DNA from: CAWCUK01 sp963798775
GTDB taxonomy: Bacteria > Bacteroidota > Ignavibacteria > Ignavibacteriales > Ignavibacteriaceae
Reading direction: 5' to 3'
Length of the DNA: 64,000 bases
Assembly: GCA_963798775.1 (NCBI GenBank)
Contig: CAWCUK010000001.1
Span: forward strand, 1,240,001 to 1,304,000
A model generated the notes under the pieces. It saw only the letters and a program-made list of their open reading frames with translations, was not told the origin of the DNA and ran no database searches. Position numbers and translations under genes: made by a program. Positions 50,282 through 59,440 of the stretch are shown here, one piece after another (the first letter of the stretch is position 1; each line of letters opens with the position of its first letter).

Positions 50282-50839
50282 ATGAATAAGAAGATGATTT
50301 TTGTGATTGCTGTTTTGTTTATTTTTGCTGCTTTCACAAAGGCACAGACTACTAAAACATATGTTGGTCCTCAACTAGGATTTCAAAAAGCCGCCAGTGC
50401 GGATAATGGTAAATTTTTGTTCGGCGGTGCGTTAAGAGCAAAACTTTCTCCCTCTCTTGGAGTAGAGGCATCAATAAATTATAGACAAGAAGAATATGCA
50501 AATGGTTCATTAACCGTAAAAAGCTGGCCTGTTATGGTAACAGGATTAATTTATCCTATCAAAACAGTATACGGCGCTATAGGTGTAGGCTGGTATAATA
50601 CAAAATTTGATTATTCCTCAAGTTTAAATAGTAACGGTGTTGATGATCAAACAAAACAAAAATTCGGCTGGCATTTCGGTGCAGGTGTAGAACTTCCTTT
50701 GGGTGAAGAATCCAATACAAGGCTTACGGCTGATTTTCGTTATGTTTTCTTAAATTATAATTTTGAAGAAGTGCCGGGAGCGAATAATTACAATGCTGAT
50801 TTCTTTATGATAACCGTAGGTCTTTTATTCGGTATTTAA
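50282..50839 (+). CDS. Outer-membrane beta-barrel protein
   Basis: The 185-residue protein has a clear signal peptide (about 1-21, ending TKAQ) and about eight amphipathic strands, with alternating hydrophobic residues and aromatic girdles, as in small outer-membrane barrels (OmpW/OmpX-like or porin-family proteins). Examples are GPQLGFQKA, GALRAKLSPSLGVEASINY and ending FFMITVGLLFGI. No substrate or partner is suggested by sequence. AAGGAGAT precedes the ATG; a strong terminator closes the unit. Confidence 0.8.
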   Translation: MNKKMIFVIAVLFIFAAFTKAQTTKTYVGPQLGFQKAASADNGKFLFGGALRAKLSPSLGVEASINYRQEEYANGSLTVKSWPVMVTGLIYPIKTVYGAIGVGWYNTKFDYSSSLNSNGVDDQTKQKFGWHFGAGVELPLGEESNTRLTADFRYVFLNYNFEEVPGANNYNADFFMITVGLLFGI

Positions 50840-50862
50840 TATTCATAATAACCTTTAATAAT

Positions 50863-50902
50863 AGCGAAATGAGAAAATATTTTTTCTTATTTCGCTTTTT
50901 TT
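50863..50902 (+). terminator. Intrinsic terminator after the barrel gene
   Basis: AGCGAAAT (50863-50870) pairs with ATTTCGCT (50889-50896), and inner bases GAAAA/TTTTC pair further. A run of T follows. The next start codon lies only about 7 bases beyond, so the downstream gene needs a promoter within or upstream of the hairpin. Confidence 0.85.
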
Positions 50903-50908
50903 ATTTTT

Positions 50909-52333
50909 ATGCAGCAAAAAAAATATGACGCAGTAATAATTGGTTCCGGACCAAATGGTTTTGCCGCAGGTATAAAACTGGCTCAGAATAATCTTTCCGT
51001 TTTAATTATAGAAGCAAAAGGAACAATAGGCGGCGGAATGAGATCATCTGAATTAACACTTCCGGACTTTACACATGATGTTTGTTCCGCAGTTCATCCC
51101 TTGGGTTTTGCCTCTCCTTTTTTTAAAAAACTACCGTTAGAAGAATTCGGTTTAAAATGGATTTTTTCTCCCGCTTCATTGGCGCATCCTTTAAAAGATG
51201 ATGCTGTTATGCTTTACAAAAACATAAACGAAACAAGCGAACAATTTGGTGAAGATGTTGCTTCTTATAAAAAAATATTTTCCCCTATACTTAAAAATTG
51301 GGATGATATAGAAAAAAATCTGCTTGGCCCGCCAGCGTTTCCACGGCATCCTATTAAATTAGCCGCGTTTGGAGTGAAAGCAATTAAATCATCATCAAAA
51401 TTTATTAGAAAATATTTTCGTGAGGAAAAGGCAAAAAGTCTTTTCTCCGGTTTGGCCGCACATTCAATGCTTCCGTTAAATAAATCTATTTCTGCTTCAT
51501 TCGGTTTGGTTCTTGGAACACTTGCTCATAAAAGCGGCTGGCCGATTCCTTCTGGCGGTTCTCAAAATTTAGCCGACGCATTACTAAAATATTTTCTTTC
51601 TCTCGGCGGGGAAGTTAGGAAAAATTTTGTTATTAATAATTTTGAAGAAATTCCGGAAGCTAAAACTATCCTTTTTGATATCACGCCAAAACAAATATTA
51701 AAAATCTGCGGAGATAAATTTCATCCGTCATACAAAAAACAATTGCAAAATTATCGATACGGAGCCGCAGTATTTAAAATGGATTGGGCTTTAAATGAAC
51801 CCATTCCTTTTAAAAATAAAAAATGCAAAGAAGCGGCAACGGTTCATATCGGGGGAAGTTTTAAGGAAATTGAAACTTATGAAAATGGAATAGCACAAGG
51901 CATAATAGGAGATAAACCGTTTGTAATTTTAGTTCAGCCGACACTGTTCGATAAAACTCGTGCTCCGAAAAATAAACATACGGCGTGGGCTTATTGCCAT
52001 CTTCCTAATGGTTCTAACATTAATATGATTGATCAAATCGAAAATCAAATTGAAAGATTTGCACCCGGATTTCAGGACTGCATAATCGGCAGGCATTCAT
52101 TTTCTCCGCTTGAACTCCAAAAATATAATCCTAATTATATCGGTGGGGATATAAACGGTGGAATGCAGGACATTTTTCAATTATACACACGACCGGCAAT
52201 TAAAATTTCACCGTATTCAACTTCTGTTAACAATATTTTTATCTGCTCTTCTTCCACTCCGCCCGGGGGTGGGGTCCATGGAATGTGCGGTTTTTACGCG
52301 GCCGAAGAAGTAATTAAAAAAATTTTCAAATAA
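50909..52333 (+). CDS. Phytoene dehydrogenase-like FAD oxidoreductase
   Basis: This 474-residue FAD enzyme of the CrtI/PYROXD2-like group shows the FAD motif AVIIGSGPNGFAAGIKLAQ, GGGMRSSELTLPDFTHDVCSAV, and near the end CSSSTPPGGGVHGMCGF as in CrtI-type desaturases. No crtB or other carotenoid gene lies near, so a carotenoid role is not shown; many homologues of this branch are unassigned. The start is an ATG 7 bases after a terminator's T-run, with no clear ribosome binding site, so leaderless or read-through expression is possible. Confidence 0.83.
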   Translation: MQQKKYDAVIIGSGPNGFAAGIKLAQNNLSVLIIEAKGTIGGGMRSSELTLPDFTHDVCSAVHPLGFASPFFKKLPLEEFGLKWIFSPASLAHPLKDDAVMLYKNINETSEQFGEDVASYKKIFSPILKNWDDIEKNLLGPPAFPRHPIKLAAFGVKAIKSSSKFIRKYFREEKAKSLFSGLAAHSMLPLNKSISASFGLVLGTLAHKSGWPIPSGGSQNLADALLKYFLSLGGEVRKNFVINNFEEIPEAKTILFDITPKQILKICGDKFHPSYKKQLQNYRYGAAVFKMDWALNEPIPFKNKKCKEAATVHIGGSFKEIETYENGIAQGIIGDKPFVILVQPTLFDKTRAPKNKHTAWAYCHLPNGSNINMIDQIENQIERFAPGFQDCIIGRHSFSPLELQKYNPNYIGGDINGGMQDIFQLYTRPAIKISPYSTSVNNIFICSSSTPPGGGVHGMCGFYAAEEVIKKIFK

Positions 52334-52455
52334 AGAATCCTTTTTTTACCTTCAGTTAAATTAAATACTTTTCTTTTAACAATTTATTGTTAATAATCTT
52401 TTTCTTAGGTTTATAATGTTCTTTACCTTCACAATTAGAAAGGTGATTCTGCCTT

Positions 52456-54486
52456 ATGTACATTGCAATTATTTTAGTTTTAACCGCAATTACTTTCTAT
52501 TTTATCCTAACCGGAATAAAAAACAAAAATGGTAAAAAAACTACCACCGGGGTAATCATCGGTGTTCTTACATATTTATTTTTCTGGTCAATAGATGTAT
52601 GGGGGGAAATTCTTTGGTTTGAGGCGGTCGGATATTCAAAAAGATATTGGTTTGAGTTAAGTTCAAATTACGGATTCGGAATTGCAGGAGCTTTATTTTC
52701 AATACTTATTCTTTATCTGCTTACTCTTTTCTTACCAAAAGATAAAAAATTTGTTAAAATATTTTCTATATCTTTCGCCGCTATTATTGGCTGGGTTTGG
52801 GGTTTTAATAATTGGGATGTTATTTGGAAATTTTGGTACCAGGTTCCGGCAAATATAAAAGATCCTATTTTAGGCAAGGATGCGGGATTTTATTTATTTA
52901 CTCTTCCTTTTTTAGATAAAATTTACTCGCTATTATTTTCATTATCACTACTTGCTCTTATTGCGGCGGCATTTTCATCTTTTTTTGTTATAACCGAAAA
53001 AGGGCTGGTATTAAATATTTATCGAAGCGACAGAAAATCAGAACGGAAATTTTATTACCAACTATTTATTAATGCTTCAATTTTTGTTCTCGTTTTAGGT
53101 TTTTCCAAAATTGTAAGCCGGTATCATCTAATGTACTCCGAATGGGGCGCTGTTATGGGACCGGGTTGGACTGACGTTAACATCAGGTTTCCCGCTTATT
53201 CTATTATCATTGTTCTTACTTTTTTAATGGCAATATTAATTTTCGCTTCAATGTACGCGAAAAAAAGATATTCGCCGCCGGTTATATTGGCTTCCTCCGG
53301 GGCTGTGCTTTTAATTTTTTGGTTTATTGCTTTAACACTTGTTCCCGCGGTATTTCAGTGGATAAGAGTTACTCCAAACGAAATAAGTTATGAACGGCCG
53401 TATATTGAAAATAACATTAAGTTTACTCGTTACGGTTTCGGTTTAAATAATATTGAAGAAAAAGAATTCCCGGTTTCAGAGAAACTTACTCAGCAGAATA
53501 TTGATCAAAACCAGGATTTGTTTTCAAACATTAGGCTTTGGGATTGGCGGGCATTAGACGCTGTTTATAAACAGTTTCAGGAAATCCGGCTTTATTATGA
53601 ATTTAAAGATGTTGATATCGACAGGTACAAGTTTAACAATACTTACCGTCAGGTTATGATTTCGGCTCGCGAAATGCAGTCATCAAATCTTCCGGCTCAA
53701 AGCCAGACATTTATCAATGAACGTTTTAAATATACTCACGGTTACGGAATTACTCTTACAACAGTAAGTGATTTTACCGCGCAAGGACTTCCTCATCTTT
53801 TAATAAAAGATATTCCTCCTGTAAGTGAGTATCCTGAGCTTGAAGTAAAACAGCCGCAAATATATTACGGCGAATTAACTGATTCTTATGTTGTGGTTAA
53901 TACTGCCGAAAAAGAATTTGATTATCCCAGCGGAGAAGATAATGTTTATATTGATTATCCCGGCAAAGGAGGCGTTCAGCTTTCTAATATTTGGCGAAAA
54001 TTTTTATTCGGATGGAAGTTTGACGGTACAAAGTTTTTCTTCTCAAGCTATCCTACATCAAAAAGCAGAATTATGTTTCACAGGCAAATTGAAGATAGAG
54101 TAAAACGAGTTGCCCCTTTTCTTCATTTTGATGATGATCCATACATAGTATTATCTAAAGGAAAACTTTATTGGATTATTGATGCTTATACTTCCAGCAG
54201 TTATTTCCCTTACAGTGAGGCTTTTAATTCCAGGGAAAGAATTCAGTATAATGAAGGAAATAGTACAAATACTTTAACTAATATTGTTGATCCGTATTTA
54301 GACGGAAAAAATTATGTGCGTAATTCTGTTAAAGCGGTTGTTGATGCCTTCGACGGTTCGATTAGCTTTTACATTTTTCAGCCGGATGATCCGATAATTC
54401 AAGTTTGGGATAAAATTTTTCCCGGCTTGTTTAAAAGAAAGAAGAAATGCCGGAAGATCTTTACCAGCATATTCGTTATCCTATAG
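52456..54486 (+). CDS. UPF0182 protein, N-terminal part
   Basis: The 676-residue frame has seven predicted membrane helices in the first 300 residues (for example TGVIIGVLTYLFFWSIDVWG with LWFEAVGYSKRYWFE, a UPF0182 hallmark) and then a large extracytoplasmic region (NEISYERPYIENNIKFTRYG; DYPSGEDNVYIDYPGKGG). Frame-shifted residues replace the normal sequence after about residue 664. Upstream, 52334-52455 is AT-rich with TATAAT-like and TACTTTTC sequences, so a promoter is likely there. GAAAGGTGATT precedes the ATG. Confidence 0.8.
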   Translation: MYIAIILVLTAITFYFILTGIKNKNGKKTTTGVIIGVLTYLFFWSIDVWGEILWFEAVGYSKRYWFELSSNYGFGIAGALFSILILYLLTLFLPKDKKFVKIFSISFAAIIGWVWGFNNWDVIWKFWYQVPANIKDPILGKDAGFYLFTLPFLDKIYSLLFSLSLLALIAAAFSSFFVITEKGLVLNIYRSDRKSERKFYYQLFINASIFVLVLGFSKIVSRYHLMYSEWGAVMGPGWTDVNIRFPAYSIIIVLTFLMAILIFASMYAKKRYSPPVILASSGAVLLIFWFIALTLVPAVFQWIRVTPNEISYERPYIENNIKFTRYGFGLNNIEEKEFPVSEKLTQQNIDQNQDLFSNIRLWDWRALDAVYKQFQEIRLYYEFKDVDIDRYKFNNTYRQVMISAREMQSSNLPAQSQTFINERFKYTHGYGITLTTVSDFTAQGLPHLLIKDIPPVSEYPELEVKQPQIYYGELTDSYVVVNTAEKEFDYPSGEDNVYIDYPGKGGVQLSNIWRKFLFGWKFDGTKFFFSSYPTSKSRIMFHRQIEDRVKRVAPFLHFDDDPYIVLSKGKLYWIIDAYTSSSYFPYSEAFNSRERIQYNEGNSTNTLTNIVDPYLDGKNYVRNSVKAVVDAFDGSISFYIFQPDDPIIQVWDKIFPGLFKRKKKCRKIFTSIFVIL

Positions 54487-55253
54487 ATTTTCTTCTTGCT
54501 CAAGGTTTGGTTTACGCAAAATATCACATGAGCGATCCTACCGTATTTTATAACCAAGAAGATTTATGGATTAGAGCAACGGAAAAATATTATAATTCTG
54601 TTCAGCCGGTTCAGCCTTATTATATTATGTGGAAAATGCCGGGATCAAAGGAACCGCAGTTTAATTTAATTCTTCCTTTTACACCTAAAAACAGACAGGT
54701 TTTGATAGGTTGGGTAACAGGAATGTGCGACCCAGAAAATTACGGAAGATTTTTAGCATACAAGTTCCCGAAGGATAAACGAATTCTAGGTCCGCAGCAA
54801 GTTGAAACAAAAATTGATCAAGATAGTTTTCTTTCAGGGCAGTTAACACTCTGGGATCAGCGCGGATCAAACGTTATACGGGGAAATGTACTTGCAATTC
54901 CCATCGATAATACATTGCTTTATGTTGAACCTATTTATCTGCAGGCCGAAACCGCCGCATATCCGGAACTTCGTTTAGTTGCCGTAATGCATAATGACGA
55001 TTTAAGTTATGCTCCTTCTTTTGCAGAAGCATTAAAAGGTTTATTTAAACAAACTCAATCCGAACTTCCGATTGCTCAGCGAAATGAACAACCTTTGGGA
55101 AATGTGAACGATTTAATACAAAAATCTAATGACGCGTTTGAAAATTATCTGAAAAATTTAGGAGATAAAAATTTTAATGAAGCTTCTAAAGCTTTGCAGA
55201 CATTGCAGGAATCTTTAAATCAACTTTCAGAGAAGACAAAGGGGAAAAAATAA
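54447..55253 (+). CDS. UPF0182 protein, C-terminal part
   Basis: The 268-residue frame continues the extracytoplasmic domain (PEDLYQHIRYPIDFLL, FNLILPFTPKNRQVLIGWVTG, LLYVEPIYLQAETAAYPELRLVAV written here in pieces: LLYVEPIYLQ, YPELRLVAV) and ends with a charged coiled tail, as usual in the family. It has no membrane helix or signal peptide of its own, so if made alone it would stay in the cytoplasm. GAAAGAAGAA before the ATG is a weak ribosome binding site. Confidence 0.75.
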   Translation: MPEDLYQHIRYPIDFLLAQGLVYAKYHMSDPTVFYNQEDLWIRATEKYYNSVQPVQPYYIMWKMPGSKEPQFNLILPFTPKNRQVLIGWVTGMCDPENYGRFLAYKFPKDKRILGPQQVETKIDQDSFLSGQLTLWDQRGSNVIRGNVLAIPIDNTLLYVEPIYLQAETAAYPELRLVAVMHNDDLSYAPSFAEALKGLFKQTQSELPIAQRNEQPLGNVNDLIQKSNDAFENYLKNLGDKNFNEASKALQTLQESLNQLSEKTKGKK

Positions 55254-55397
55254 ATTTGATTGGATATTAACTTTATAATCTATAATAACTTATATCCTGT
55301 GATTTATTCCGTAGAATCTTATTATAATTTTGGTAAGTTACTGTTTAGAAATCATACTTGGAAATTATAGAATTTATGGGAAAATCGCAGGATATGA

Positions 55398-56534
55398 ATG
55401 GCTATAGACGAAAAAGAAAAAAGGGAAATAAATAATCCTTGGACTTTTACTGCGGATGATATTTTAAATGAACTGAATGTGTCTTCACAGGAAGGACTTT
55501 CCACACAAGAAGCAAAAAAGCGGCTCAATTTTTATGGTGAAAACAAATTAAAAGGAACTGAAAAAAAAAGTGTTTGGGTAATTTTATTCAATCAGTTCAA
55601 AAGTTTAATAGTTCTTTTATTAATTGTGGCCGCTGTTTTATCCTTTACTTTCGATAAACAGCTCGAAGGATTAGCAATTATTGCTGTCATTCTTTTAAAT
55701 GCTGCTTTAGGATTTTTTACTGAGTTAAAAGCAGTAAAATCAATGGAAGCATTACGAGAATTAAGTAATGTAAAAGTAAAAGTTAGAAGAGACGGGAAAG
55801 TTATTGAACTTGACGCTCAAAATATTGTCCCGGGTGATATTATCATTTTAGAAAGCGGCGATATAATTACTGCCGATTTGAGAATTTTAGAATCTTCAAA
55901 ACTTCAAGCCGATGAATCCCCTCTTACAGGCGAATCTGTACCTGTTACTAAACAAAAAGAAAAACTTTCGGAAAAAACAGAGCTTGCCGAGAGAAATAAT
56001 ATGCTTTATAAAGGAACTTCGCTTACTCGCGGTTCGGGGAAAGCTGTAGTTATTACCACGGGTATGAAAACAGAATTGGGAAATATTTCAACCTTGGTGG
56101 AAGAGGCCGAAGAAGAAACGACTCCGATCGAAAAGAAATTGGATAAACTCGGTAACAAATTAATTTGGGTTACTATAGGAATTACCGCGGTAGTTGCTTT
56201 AATAGGAATAATTCGCGGTAAAGATATTTTTTTGATGGTGGAATCCGCAATTGCTTTAGCTGTAGCCGCAATTCCGGAGGGTCTTCCCATTGTTGCTACA
56301 ATTGCCTTAGCGCGAGGAATGATGAGAATGGCTCGTAGAAATGCTCTTATAAACAAATTAGCTTCTGTTGAAACTTTGGGCGCGACAAATATAATCTGCA
56401 CCGATAAAACCGGAACATTAACCGAAAACAAAATGACTCTTCGTGAAATCCGAACTTTAAATAAAAAAATTGAAGTAACAGGAGAAGGGTATCAGACTGA
56501 GGGAAAATTTAAAGTCAGACGGAAAAGATTTTAA
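55398..56534 (+). CDS. P-type ATPase, N-terminal part
   Basis: The 378-residue frame contains the cytoplasmic N-terminus (ILNELNVSSQEGLSTQEAKKRL), TM1-TM2, the actuator domain with the dephosphorylation motif DESPLTGESVPV, TM3-TM4 with the ion-site motif AAIPEGLP, and the phosphorylation site CTDKTGTLTENKM. These match the P2A/PacL-like group for Ca2+ or Mn2+. Without the nucleotide-binding and later domains it could not pump. The gap before it (55254-55397) holds TAATTTTG, a -7-like sequence, without a matching TTG. Confidence 0.82.
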   Translation: MAIDEKEKREINNPWTFTADDILNELNVSSQEGLSTQEAKKRLNFYGENKLKGTEKKSVWVILFNQFKSLIVLLLIVAAVLSFTFDKQLEGLAIIAVILLNAALGFFTELKAVKSMEALRELSNVKVKVRRDGKVIELDAQNIVPGDIIILESGDIITADLRILESSKLQADESPLTGESVPVTKQKEKLSEKTELAERNNMLYKGTSLTRGSGKAVVITTGMKTELGNISTLVEEAEEETTPIEKKLDKLGNKLIWVTIGITAVVALIGIIRGKDIFLMVESAIALAVAAIPEGLPIVATIALARGMMRMARRNALINKLASVETLGATNIICTDKTGTLTENKMTLREIRTLNKKIEVTGEGYQTEGKFKVRRKRF

Positions 56535-56703
56535 TATTGATTCCGATAAAACCATAAAAGAAATTATAGAAAACGGGGTTTTATGTAATAATGCCGAATT
56601 TTCTGAAAACAAAGAAGACAATTTTGTAGGTGATCCCCTTGAATTAGCGTTACTTGTTGCGGGTGCAAAAGCTAATATTTATAAAAGTAAACTGCTTAAT
56701 GAA

Positions 56704-58101
56704 ATGCCGGAAGAAAAAGAAGAAGCCTTTGATACCGATACAAAAATGATGGCAACTTTTAATAAAGAAAACGGTAATTATAGAATTGCGATAAAAGGCG
56801 CTCCCGAAGCAGTAATAAATGCTTCCTCAAAATATTTTGCAGACGGTGATTCCAAAAAATTAGAGGAAGAAAAGAGAAAAGAAATTATTGGAATAAATGA
56901 ACTAATGGCTAAAGAAGGTTTAAGAGTTTTAGGTTTTGCCTCTCGTTCCGCTGATTCTTTAGAAGTAAATCCTTATGAAAATATTACATTTCTAGGATTA
57001 GTAGGCTTGCTCGATCCGCCAAGAATAGAAGTAAAAGATTCAATACAACTTTGCAGAAACGCGGGCATAAAAGTTATTATGGTTACGGGTGATCAAGCAG
57101 CTACCGCTGCAAACATTGCGAAAAGTGTGGGTTTAACCGATCAGAAAGATGAAGATATTTATTACGGGAATAAATTAGAAGATAACAATGAATTAACCGA
57201 TGAAGAAAGACAAAAGATAGAAAATTCTCTGGTATTTGCGCGTGTAACTCCCAAACAAAAACTTACACTTATTTCTATCCATCAGAAAGCTGGAAAAGTT
57301 GTAGCTATGACAGGCGACGGTGTAAACGACGCTCCGGCTCTTAAGAAAGCGGATATTGGCATCGCGATGGGAAAAAGAGGAACACAAGTAGCCAAAGAAG
57401 CCGCTGATATGATTTTAAAAGATGATGCTTTTTCATCAATTGTTGCGGCTGTGGAGCAAGGAAGGATAATATTTAAGAACATCAGAAAGTTCGTCCTTTA
57501 CCTTCTTTCCTGTAATATAAGTGAAATTCTTTCTGTTGCAGGAGCTTCATTAATTAATTCACCGCTTCCCGTTCTGCCGATGCAAATTTTATTTTTAAAT
57601 CTTGTAACTGATATTTTCCCCGCTCTGGCATTGGGTGTAGGTGAAGGTGATGAAAATATTATGAAGCAAAAACCTCGTTCGTATAACGAACCAATTCTTA
57701 CTCGGAACAATTGGTTTTTTATAGGCGGATACGGAATTATTATTTCACTTTCGGTTATAGGAGCTTTTGAAACTGCAAGTAATATTTTTGATATCGAACA
57801 GAAAAGAGCTGTAACAATTTCATTTCTTACACTTGCCTTATCGCAGCTTTGGCATGTTTTTAATATGAGGAGTGGAGAAGAAAAAATCTTTAATAATGAA
57901 ATTACGCAAAATAAATTTATTTGGGGAGCCCTTTTATTATGTATCGTTTTAGTTTTGGGGGCGGTTTATATTCCTTCACTGGCAAGAATAATTAAAGTTT
58001 CACCTCCGGATCTTACAGGCTGGGGAATTGTAATTGTATTCAGCTTAATTCCTCTAATACTCGGGCAGGTATTTAAAATTTTAAATGTCGATACAAACTA
58101 A
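56704..58101 (+). CDS. P-type ATPase, C-terminal part
   Basis: The 465-residue frame holds the rest of the nucleotide-binding domain (IAIKGAPEAVI), the P-domain (GLLDPPR, VIMVTGDQAATAANIA, AMTGDGVNDAPALKKADIGIAMG) and TM5-TM10 (for example NISEILSVAGASLI, MQILFLNLVTDIFPALALG). The family sequence begins upstream at 56512 in the same frame, so this ATG is probably not the true start. Motifs are intact, which argues that the frameshift is recent or an artefact. Confidence 0.8.
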   Translation: MPEEKEEAFDTDTKMMATFNKENGNYRIAIKGAPEAVINASSKYFADGDSKKLEEEKRKEIIGINELMAKEGLRVLGFASRSADSLEVNPYENITFLGLVGLLDPPRIEVKDSIQLCRNAGIKVIMVTGDQAATAANIAKSVGLTDQKDEDIYYGNKLEDNNELTDEERQKIENSLVFARVTPKQKLTLISIHQKAGKVVAMTGDGVNDAPALKKADIGIAMGKRGTQVAKEAADMILKDDAFSSIVAAVEQGRIIFKNIRKFVLYLLSCNISEILSVAGASLINSPLPVLPMQILFLNLVTDIFPALALGVGEGDENIMKQKPRSYNEPILTRNNWFFIGGYGIIISLSVIGAFETASNIFDIEQKRAVTISFLTLALSQLWHVFNMRSGEEKIFNNEITQNKFIWGALLLCIVLVLGAVYIPSLARIIKVSPPDLTGWGIVIVFSLIPLILGQVFKILNVDTN

Positions 58102-58144
58102 GTTATGACTTCATGTAAACATTGATCGAAAGGAGAATAAAAGT

Positions 58145-59314
58145 ATGGATAAAATAAATGTAGATGAACTAAAATCTTTGGTAAGAGAAAGAAGAGATGT
58201 TTGTGTCTCTATTTATATGCCTACGCACCGTGCCGGAGATAAAGTGCAGCAGGATCCAATTCGTTTTAAAAACCATATTAGAAATGTACAAAAAACGTTA
58301 AGCGAAAACGGAATGAGGGATACGGAGATAACTCCACTTCTTCAGCCGGCGTGGAATCTTTTAACTGACAATGATTTCTGGTATCATCAAAGTGATGGAT
58401 TAGCCGTTTTTATTGCTCCGGGTGAGTTTTACACCTATAGGCTTCCCGGAAATTTTGATGATTTCGACCTGGTCGCTCATCAATTCCATATTAAACCGCT
58501 TCTGCCTTTGCTAAGCGGAGACGGAAAGTTTTTTATTCTTGCTTTAGATCAGAAACATTTAAGACTTTTCCAGGCATCTAAATTTAGTTTAAGTGAGATT
58601 GAGTTGGTGGATACGCCTACAAGTTTTGAAGTTGCTATGCGCTTTGATGATCCGGAAAGAACAGTGCAGTTTCATACCGGAACAAGTCAGGGCAAAGGCG
58701 GTGCGGGAAAAGATAGAGCGGCTATTTTTCACGGTCACGGCGTGGGAATGGATGACGCGAAACAGAAAAAGAAAATTTTAGAATATTTTCATATGGTTAA
58801 TAAAGGTGTTACAAATGCCCTTCAGAATGAATATGCCCCGCTTTTACTTGTTGGTGTTGAATATTTGAACCCTCTTTATAAGGAAGCAAATTCTTATCCT
58901 CATCTTTATGAGAAATTTGTTGATTTAAATCCGGAAGAAATTAAACCATTTGAACTTCATAAAAGGGCGTGGGAAATTATACAGCCGTATTTTGAAAAAG
59001 AACAACAAGATGCTTTTAACAAGTATAATGAATATTCACAGAGCCAGCGTGCTTCACATGATTTAAAGGAAATTGTAAAAGCTTCCTTTAATCAAAAAGT
59101 TGATTCCTTATTTGTTAATCTAGATGTTAATAAATGGGGAACTTATGACCCTGATAAAAATGTTGTAAAAATTAATAACACAAATGAAAATGGAAATTTG
59201 GATCTTCTAGATTTTGCGGCCGCTCAAACACTGCTAAATAAAGGGAAAGTCTTTGTTCTTCAATCTGATGAAATGCCGGATGAAAATCCCATTTCCGCTG
59301 TTTTTAGATATTAA
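58145..59314 (+). CDS. baeRF family (release-factor-like) hypothetical protein
   Basis: The 389-residue protein resembles bacterial archaeo-eukaryotic release factor-like proteins (family 7 by pattern). CVSIYMPTHRAG with PIRFKNHIRNV lies at the N-terminus, FFILALDQKHLRLFQAS in the middle, and a C-terminal eL30-like domain includes LLVGVEYLNPLYKEAN and VFVLQSDEMPDENPISAVFRY. These proteins are proposed to act on ribosomes under stress; none is well characterised. It has no GGQ motif that I can see. AAAGGAG precedes the ATG. A terminator follows. Confidence 0.8.
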   Translation: MDKINVDELKSLVRERRDVCVSIYMPTHRAGDKVQQDPIRFKNHIRNVQKTLSENGMRDTEITPLLQPAWNLLTDNDFWYHQSDGLAVFIAPGEFYTYRLPGNFDDFDLVAHQFHIKPLLPLLSGDGKFFILALDQKHLRLFQASKFSLSEIELVDTPTSFEVAMRFDDPERTVQFHTGTSQGKGGAGKDRAAIFHGHGVGMDDAKQKKKILEYFHMVNKGVTNALQNEYAPLLLVGVEYLNPLYKEANSYPHLYEKFVDLNPEEIKPFELHKRAWEIIQPYFEKEQQDAFNKYNEYSQSQRASHDLKEIVKASFNQKVDSLFVNLDVNKWGTYDPDKNVVKINNTNENGNLDLLDFAAAQTLLNKGKVFVLQSDEMPDENPISAVFRY

Positions 59315-59327
59315 TTTCGTTTGAATC

Positions 59328-59373
59328 TTCCCCGGAATAATTTATATCACCAAAGTTATCCGGGGAATTTCTT
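59328..59373 (+). terminator. Intrinsic terminator after the baeRF gene
   Basis: TTCCCCGGA (59328-59336) pairs with TCCGGGGAA (59359-59367), and the stem can extend by ATAA/TTAT past a one-base bulge. TTTCTTTATTT follows. Confidence 0.85.
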
Positions 59374-59440
59374 TATTTAAAAGGATTATATGATTTTATG
59401 ATTATGTTTACGATTAAGAAAAATAAAGGAGCTACGGTTT

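Larger units (their letters stand above)
52456..55253 (+). pseudogene. UPF0182 (COG1615) membrane protein gene split by a frameshift
   Basis: Two frames together encode one UPF0182 protein of about 933 residues, a normal length for this family of large integral membrane proteins with unknown function. Frame 1 reads FPGLFKRKKKC and ends at 54486. The second frame begins at 54447 with MPEDLYQHIRYP, which in intact homologues follows directly after the FPGLF segment. Adding one A within the GAAGAAATG run (54441-54449) would restore a single frame. The 39-base overlap would also allow reinitiation. Indel in the genome or in the assembly cannot be told apart here. Confidence 0.7.
55398..58101 (+). 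pseudogene. P-type cation ATPase gene split by a frameshift
   Basis: The two frames join to about 901 residues, normal for a P2-type (Ca2+-ATPase-like) pump. Frame 1 reads GYQTEGKFK and then leaves the family sequence, stopping at 56534. The +1 frame from 56512 continues KSDGKDFNIDSDKT and holds the remaining N-domain (NFVGDPLELALLV) up to the second open frame. One extra base within AAAATTTAAAG (56504-56514) explains it. No stop codon lies at the slip point, so programmed +1 recoding is unlikely. Confidence 0.75.

Noticed and set aside
54428..54449. Programmed -1 frameshift in UPF0182 at TTTAAAA
   Set aside because: The heptamer is not in the required X-XXY-YYZ phase and the family gives no reason to expect recoding; an indel is simpler.
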